Assembly (NCBI RefSeq): GCF_000147875.1
Contig: NC_014507.1
Span: 2,046,001 to 2,110,000 of the forward strand
Direction: 5' to 3'
Source: Methanolacinia petrolearia DSM 11571
Lineage (GTDB): Archaea; Halobacteriota; Methanomicrobia; Methanomicrobiales; Methanomicrobiaceae
Length of the DNA: 64,000 nt
The position numbers and the translations under genes are program-made. This document shows, one piece after another, positions 60,971 to 64,000 of the stretch. Below the pieces are notes generated by a model. That model did not search any database, was not told the origin of the DNA, and was given only the letters and a program-made list of their open reading frames with translations. The first letter of the stretch is position 1. Every line of letters begins with the position of its first letter.

Positions 60971-61154
60971 ATCTTAAATTAGTGATAAAAGTCCTTCAAA
61001 GAATTCAAGTCCTGAAGAGATATCTGGGCACATCGCAGGTATCCCCTGAGCAGAGAGATACAGAAGACTAACATCCGTCAAATGAATTCAGAATATCACA
61101 ATTTTCAAAGCTGATCGAAAAATGAAAAATAAAAGATTAATTTGAAAAATTAAA
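60971..61154. other. Intergenic tail before the surface protein gene
   Basis: Nothing convincing is seen beyond AT-rich sequence with small inverted repeats; likely 3' region of the convergent surface protein gene. Confidence 0.3.
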
Positions 61155-62267
61155 TTATCCTAATTCATCCCAGGATGTGGCTCTTGTATAGACGAGATAA
61201 CCTACCACAGCCAGAACAACGATTACTATTCCAATAATGATGAAAGTGAAGGATCCGAAATCAGGGAGGAAGCCTTTTGAAACCTCTGCGTAAACCTCTT
61301 CTGCATATGTTAGTGCTTCCGAAGCTTTTGAATTTGCAGTTTCGGCAAGGGTGTAAGCCTGGGTGTAGCTTGCATCATTGAAGAGCGTTTTTGCTGAATT
61401 CAGGGAAGATTGTGCAGATTCGACTTTAGTCTCAATATTTATAACTCTTGCATCATTTCCCATGCTCCGGTTGTTCTTAAAATCTGTAAGATAGAAATCT
61501 ACACTGTCAAGTGTTTCCTGGGCATCATCGATTGCCATCTGCGCCCATGCCTGATTCAAAAGAACCTCTCCTTCATCAATAAGGCTCTGGGCCTCTGTCA
61601 AGAGTTCATTTGCTTCATCATATGAAGCTGTTTTGGAGGCCTTTATATCAGCCGCTGCTTCATTGTATTTTGTCTGTGCAGCAGAAACATCTACCCCTGC
61701 ATTAAGTTTGGACTGTATCTGATCATTAAAATCAGCAAGATCATCATCAAGGATATCCTGGAGTTTATCGATATCATCAGGATTCAGCACAGTCCTCTTA
61801 ACAGGATCCGCAGCCCCGGAAGTGTACTCATTTCCATCCTCATCTGTCTGGATAATCTGGAAAAAAATCACATCACCAGTACTTGTAACATCCGGAATAG
61901 TCGCAGTTAGAGTATAGCTGATAACTATCGTATTGTCAGATGGGTAATTAAGCTCCCAGCCGCTGATACTCAGAGGATTCTTTGATGACTCCATCTCGTT
62001 GCCATGACCGTTTATCTTTACTTCATATGTCCACTTAGGATCCTTAAGTGCTGTGTAAGTTTTTAAGGTATCCTCATCAGGGAATGTATAATCCCCACTG
62101 TCTGTCAGCTTTACATCTGCAGTAATTGTTACTTCGTCTCCAGGAGTATAGGAACTCTTGTCGGGAAGGATTTTCACCGTAGGTGCCTCATAGTTCACCG
62201 CGCTTGCTGACTGGACAATTACAAGAGAGAACAATAAAATTAAGAAAAAGATATATTTGACTTTCAT
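61155..62267 (-). CDS. Surface protein with Ig-like domain, coiled coil and C-terminal membrane anchor
   Basis: The 370-residue protein has a signal peptide (ending VQSASA), a beta-rich domain with PDKSSYTPGDEVTITADV typical of Ig-like/CARDB-type surface modules (about residues 28-165), a long coiled coil (about 170-335), and a C-terminal membrane helix (about 345-365) with a short basic and Trp-containing tail (YTRATSWDELG). It would be anchored in the membrane with the coiled coil outside. It starts 22 bases after the CetZ stop codon on the same strand. Confidence 0.75.
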   Translation of the reverse strand: MKVKYIFFLILLFSLVIVQSASAVNYEAPTVKILPDKSSYTPGDEVTITADVKLTDSGDYTFPDEDTLKTYTALKDPKWTYEVKINGHGNEMESSKNPLSISGWELNYPSDNTIVISYTLTATIPDVTSTGDVIFFQIIQTDEDGNEYTSGAADPVKRTVLNPDDIDKLQDILDDDLADFNDQIQSKLNAGVDVSAAQTKYNEAAADIKASKTASYDEANELLTEAQSLIDEGEVLLNQAWAQMAIDDAQETLDSVDFYLTDFKNNRSMGNDARVINIETKVESAQSSLNSAKTLFNDASYTQAYTLAETANSKASEALTYAEEVYAEVSKGFLPDFGSFTFIIIGIVIVVLAVVGYLVYTRATSWDELG

Positions 62268-62289
62268 TTTTAATCCTTACCTCACTATA

Positions 62290-63465
62290 TTATTCGAACA
62301 ACGGATCAATTCCTTCTCCGTCATCAAACATTGTTACACGTCTTTCTTTTGACTTTATCACATCTTCCTTGGTTTCTTTTGCAATTTCAAGAAGTTCACG
62401 AATTCTCGGTGCATCTCCGATTGTTGCGAGCACGACCACTGCCGCAACCTTCGAACTTTCAAGCGGATAATCTCCGCCACGAACCTCAACTCCTGCAATA
62501 TTCTCTTCGACCCAGGACTTGGATTTTTCAACCCCTTTCCTGTCCATCTCGCCCGGAGGACCTGCAATAAGGACGAGAGCCCTCTCGGCAGTAGTATAAT
62601 CGCATGGAAGCGTAAGTCGTCCGAGCATAGCTCTCCTGACAAGCCCGATAATCTTTGCCGACTTGTCTTCTCCTGTAAGAACTTCCTCAGTATTCTCCTT
62701 CTTTTTGACAGATAATCCACCAAGGAGGCCTTTTTTCTGCTTTACACTCTGCGTGACTTTGTCGCTTATAGCATACCCTACACTGCTAACGCCACCGCCA
62801 CGAAGGGTGTTAATAACCTCACTGGAGTCGACGACCATCTCCCCCACTCCGCTTCTGCCGACCTCTCCTGCGCGGAAAAGTACCCCGAAACGTCTGACGA
62901 TTTCATCATTCAGGCGTTCATAAGCGGATTTGACACTCTCACCCTCATTCTTCCAGGCACTATTGTCGAATATAAAAGTATTATCCGCTTCATTAACAAG
63001 TGTTGACAGACTTCTTGCTGCGTTATAAGAGTAGAGACGCCCCTCTTCAGGAGCAGGGAGTATACCGACAGCGTAGACAGGCTCACGGTATATTCTCTTA
63101 AGATGACGACACAGGACAGGAGAGCCACCTGAACCGGTACCTCCTCCTAATCCTGCTACGACAATAAATGCATCGATATCGTGGGTTCCACGTGAATCGA
63201 TTGTATTGATTATACTGTCTATCTCATCGGCAGTAATCTTTGCTCCCGTAACGTTGTCTGTACCGACACCGTGACCCTTTACAACTGTTTGCCCGATTAG
63301 AATGCGATCTCTCAATTCAATATTTTTGAGACCCATAAGATCGGTTCTTGCAGTATTAACTGCAATACCTCTGAAACTACGAACCGGCGCTTTTTTATCT
63401 TGGTCTATAAACATATCCACTATTTTGCCGCCGGCCTGTCCAAATCCAATGAAAAAGACTCTCAT
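62290..63465 (-). CDS. CetZ tubulin/FtsZ-superfamily protein
   Basis: The 391-residue GTPase-type cytoskeletal protein has the tubulin signature G-L-G-G-G-T-G-S-G-G (about residues 105-114), an N-terminal FIGFGQAGGKIVDMF nucleotide loop and VNTARTDL. It is closer to CetZ than to FtsZ: it lacks the FtsZ C-terminal tail and the sequence near the T-loops differs. CetZ proteins affect cell shape and motility in haloarchaea. The ATG at 63465 is favoured because GGTG precedes it at a suitable distance. Confidence 0.85.
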   Translation of the reverse strand: MRVFFIGFGQAGGKIVDMFIDQDKKAPVRSFRGIAVNTARTDLMGLKNIELRDRILIGQTVVKGHGVGTDNVTGAKITADEIDSIINTIDSRGTHDIDAFIVVAGLGGGTGSGGSPVLCRHLKRIYREPVYAVGILPAPEEGRLYSYNAARSLSTLVNEADNTFIFDNSAWKNEGESVKSAYERLNDEIVRRFGVLFRAGEVGRSGVGEMVVDSSEVINTLRGGGVSSVGYAISDKVTQSVKQKKGLLGGLSVKKKENTEEVLTGEDKSAKIIGLVRRAMLGRLTLPCDYTTAERALVLIAGPPGEMDRKGVEKSKSWVEENIAGVEVRGGDYPLESSKVAAVVVLATIGDAPRIRELLEIAKETKEDVIKSKERRVTMFDDGEGIDPLFE

Positions 63466-63703
63466 GTAATTATACACCATCCAGTGGAGTGAAGATCAAT
63501 TGTACCTTTTCTTCAGGATATAAGAATGTATTTCTCCTTTACTTCAAAAACTTTCTTATCAACCCAATTTTTACATCCACTTATTGAGTATTAATTAAAC
63601 CGCTTACGGTAAATAATATTTGATTAATCCAGATATTGTTAAGGCTGTAAAGACAATCTCACATCAATAAATAATAAAAAAAACAACACTTTCATGATAA
63701 TAA
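63466..63703. promoter_or_regulatory. Divergent promoter region of CetZ and oxidoreductase genes
   Basis: AT-rich sequence of about 240 bases between divergent genes with several TATA-like stretches (for example AATAATATTT near 63613 and AATAATAAAAAAA near 63670). No gene is seen. Confidence 0.35.
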
Positions 63704-64000
63704 TTGAAAAATATAAATATCTGCATCATCGGTTCAGGTCTTGCGGGCCTTTCAGCGGCATATTACCTGAAATATAAATATAATATTGAAATATTTGAGA
63801 AAAGAGAAAGAACAGGCGGCTGTCTGTCATCCTCAAAAACAAAAAACGGGTACGTTGAGGATTTTTATCACCACTTTTTTGAGGGTGACAGTCTGCTTAT
63901 TTCCCTGATAGAAGAACTCAGTCTCAAGGAAGAAATGGAATGGCTGAAGGGAAGCACAGGGTATCATGTAAACGGCAAAAACGAACCCCTTACCACAATT
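63704..64000 (+). CDS. FAD-dependent oxidoreductase, N-terminal part (runs off the window)
   Basis: The TTG at 63704 directly after an in-frame TAA opens a frame of 99 codons to the window edge. It begins MKNINICIIGSGLAGLSAAY, the Rossmann dinucleotide motif GSGLAG, then EIFEKRERTGG, and YHHFF about residue 60. This matches the amine oxidase/protoporphyrinogen oxidase-type flavoprotein family. Neither an ATG nor a clear ribosome binding site is seen, so the start may be leaderless or lie at this TTG. The substrate cannot be told from this part. Confidence 0.7.
   Translation, partial: MKNINICIIGSGLAGLSAAYYLKYKYNIEIFEKRERTGGCLSSSKTKNGYVEDFYHHFFEGDSLLISLIEELSLKEEMEWLKGSTGYHVNGKNEPLTTI

Overview
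The window comes from a euryarchaeal methanogen, most likely of the order Methanomicrobiales (inference). Supporting evidence: a complete archaellum operon with class III signal-peptide archaellins, the archaeal taxis adaptor CheF, proteasome-activating nucleotidases, pelota and ABCE1, the archaeosine enzymes TgtA and ArcS, the archaeal multiprotein bridging factor, a CetZ tubulin, an archaeal-type RNase P RNA, GGAGGTGA-type ribosome binding sites and TATA-type promoters, and a DUF2099 (methanogenesis marker 8) gene. No rRNA operon, intact tRNA, CRISPR array or complete insertion sequence was seen.

Positions 1-9994 are an accessory region of mixed base composition. It holds a selenophosphate synthetase homologue with a DUF2099 gene, a GntP-type permease, a coupled two-gene module (small membrane protein plus TPR-HEPN protein), an ArdC-like antirestriction operon with a 45-codon gene at its head, a PD-(D/E)XK nuclease protein and a tyrosine recombinase. 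The recombinase sits beside the 3' half of a tRNA-Leu(TAA), which looks like an attachment-site scar. Positions 10016-15886 hold membrane transport and sulfur genes: a GATE-domain protein, an SLC13 transporter with RCK-C domains, an MBL-rhodanese protein, two half-size YeeE/YedE proteins and a DUF1622 protein.

Positions 16204-32534 are a motility and taxis block: three archaellins, then arlD/E-F-G-H-I-J, a membrane-anchored acidic protein of unknown role, cheF, cheY, cheB, cheA, cheC, cheD and an exported beta-propeller protein. No cheW, cheR, receptor or prepilin peptidase gene is present in the window.

Positions 33052-39450 hold a TPR-like protein and a divergent ribosome-rescue group (EMC6-like protein and ABCE1 one way; NFACT/Rqc2 homologue and pelota the other). 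Then come small membrane proteins, an FKBP isomerase, a CYTH protein, a phosphoesterase, two radical SAM enzymes, the swivel subunit of an aconitase-X-type enzyme, two convergent PAN ATPases, MBF1, triosephosphate isomerase, an HTH-CBS regulator, RNase P RNA, an AMMECR1 protein with a decayed partial duplicate beside it, TgtA-ArcS, an NfnAB-like flavoprotein pair, a molybdate/tungstate ABC transporter, a surface coiled-coil protein, CetZ and the start of an FAD oxidoreductase.

The most unusual non-coding signal is a set of GC-rich structured repeats in four intergenic regions, every one of them between convergent genes. Copies differ by base-pair-preserving substitutions, which suggests that the folded form matters.
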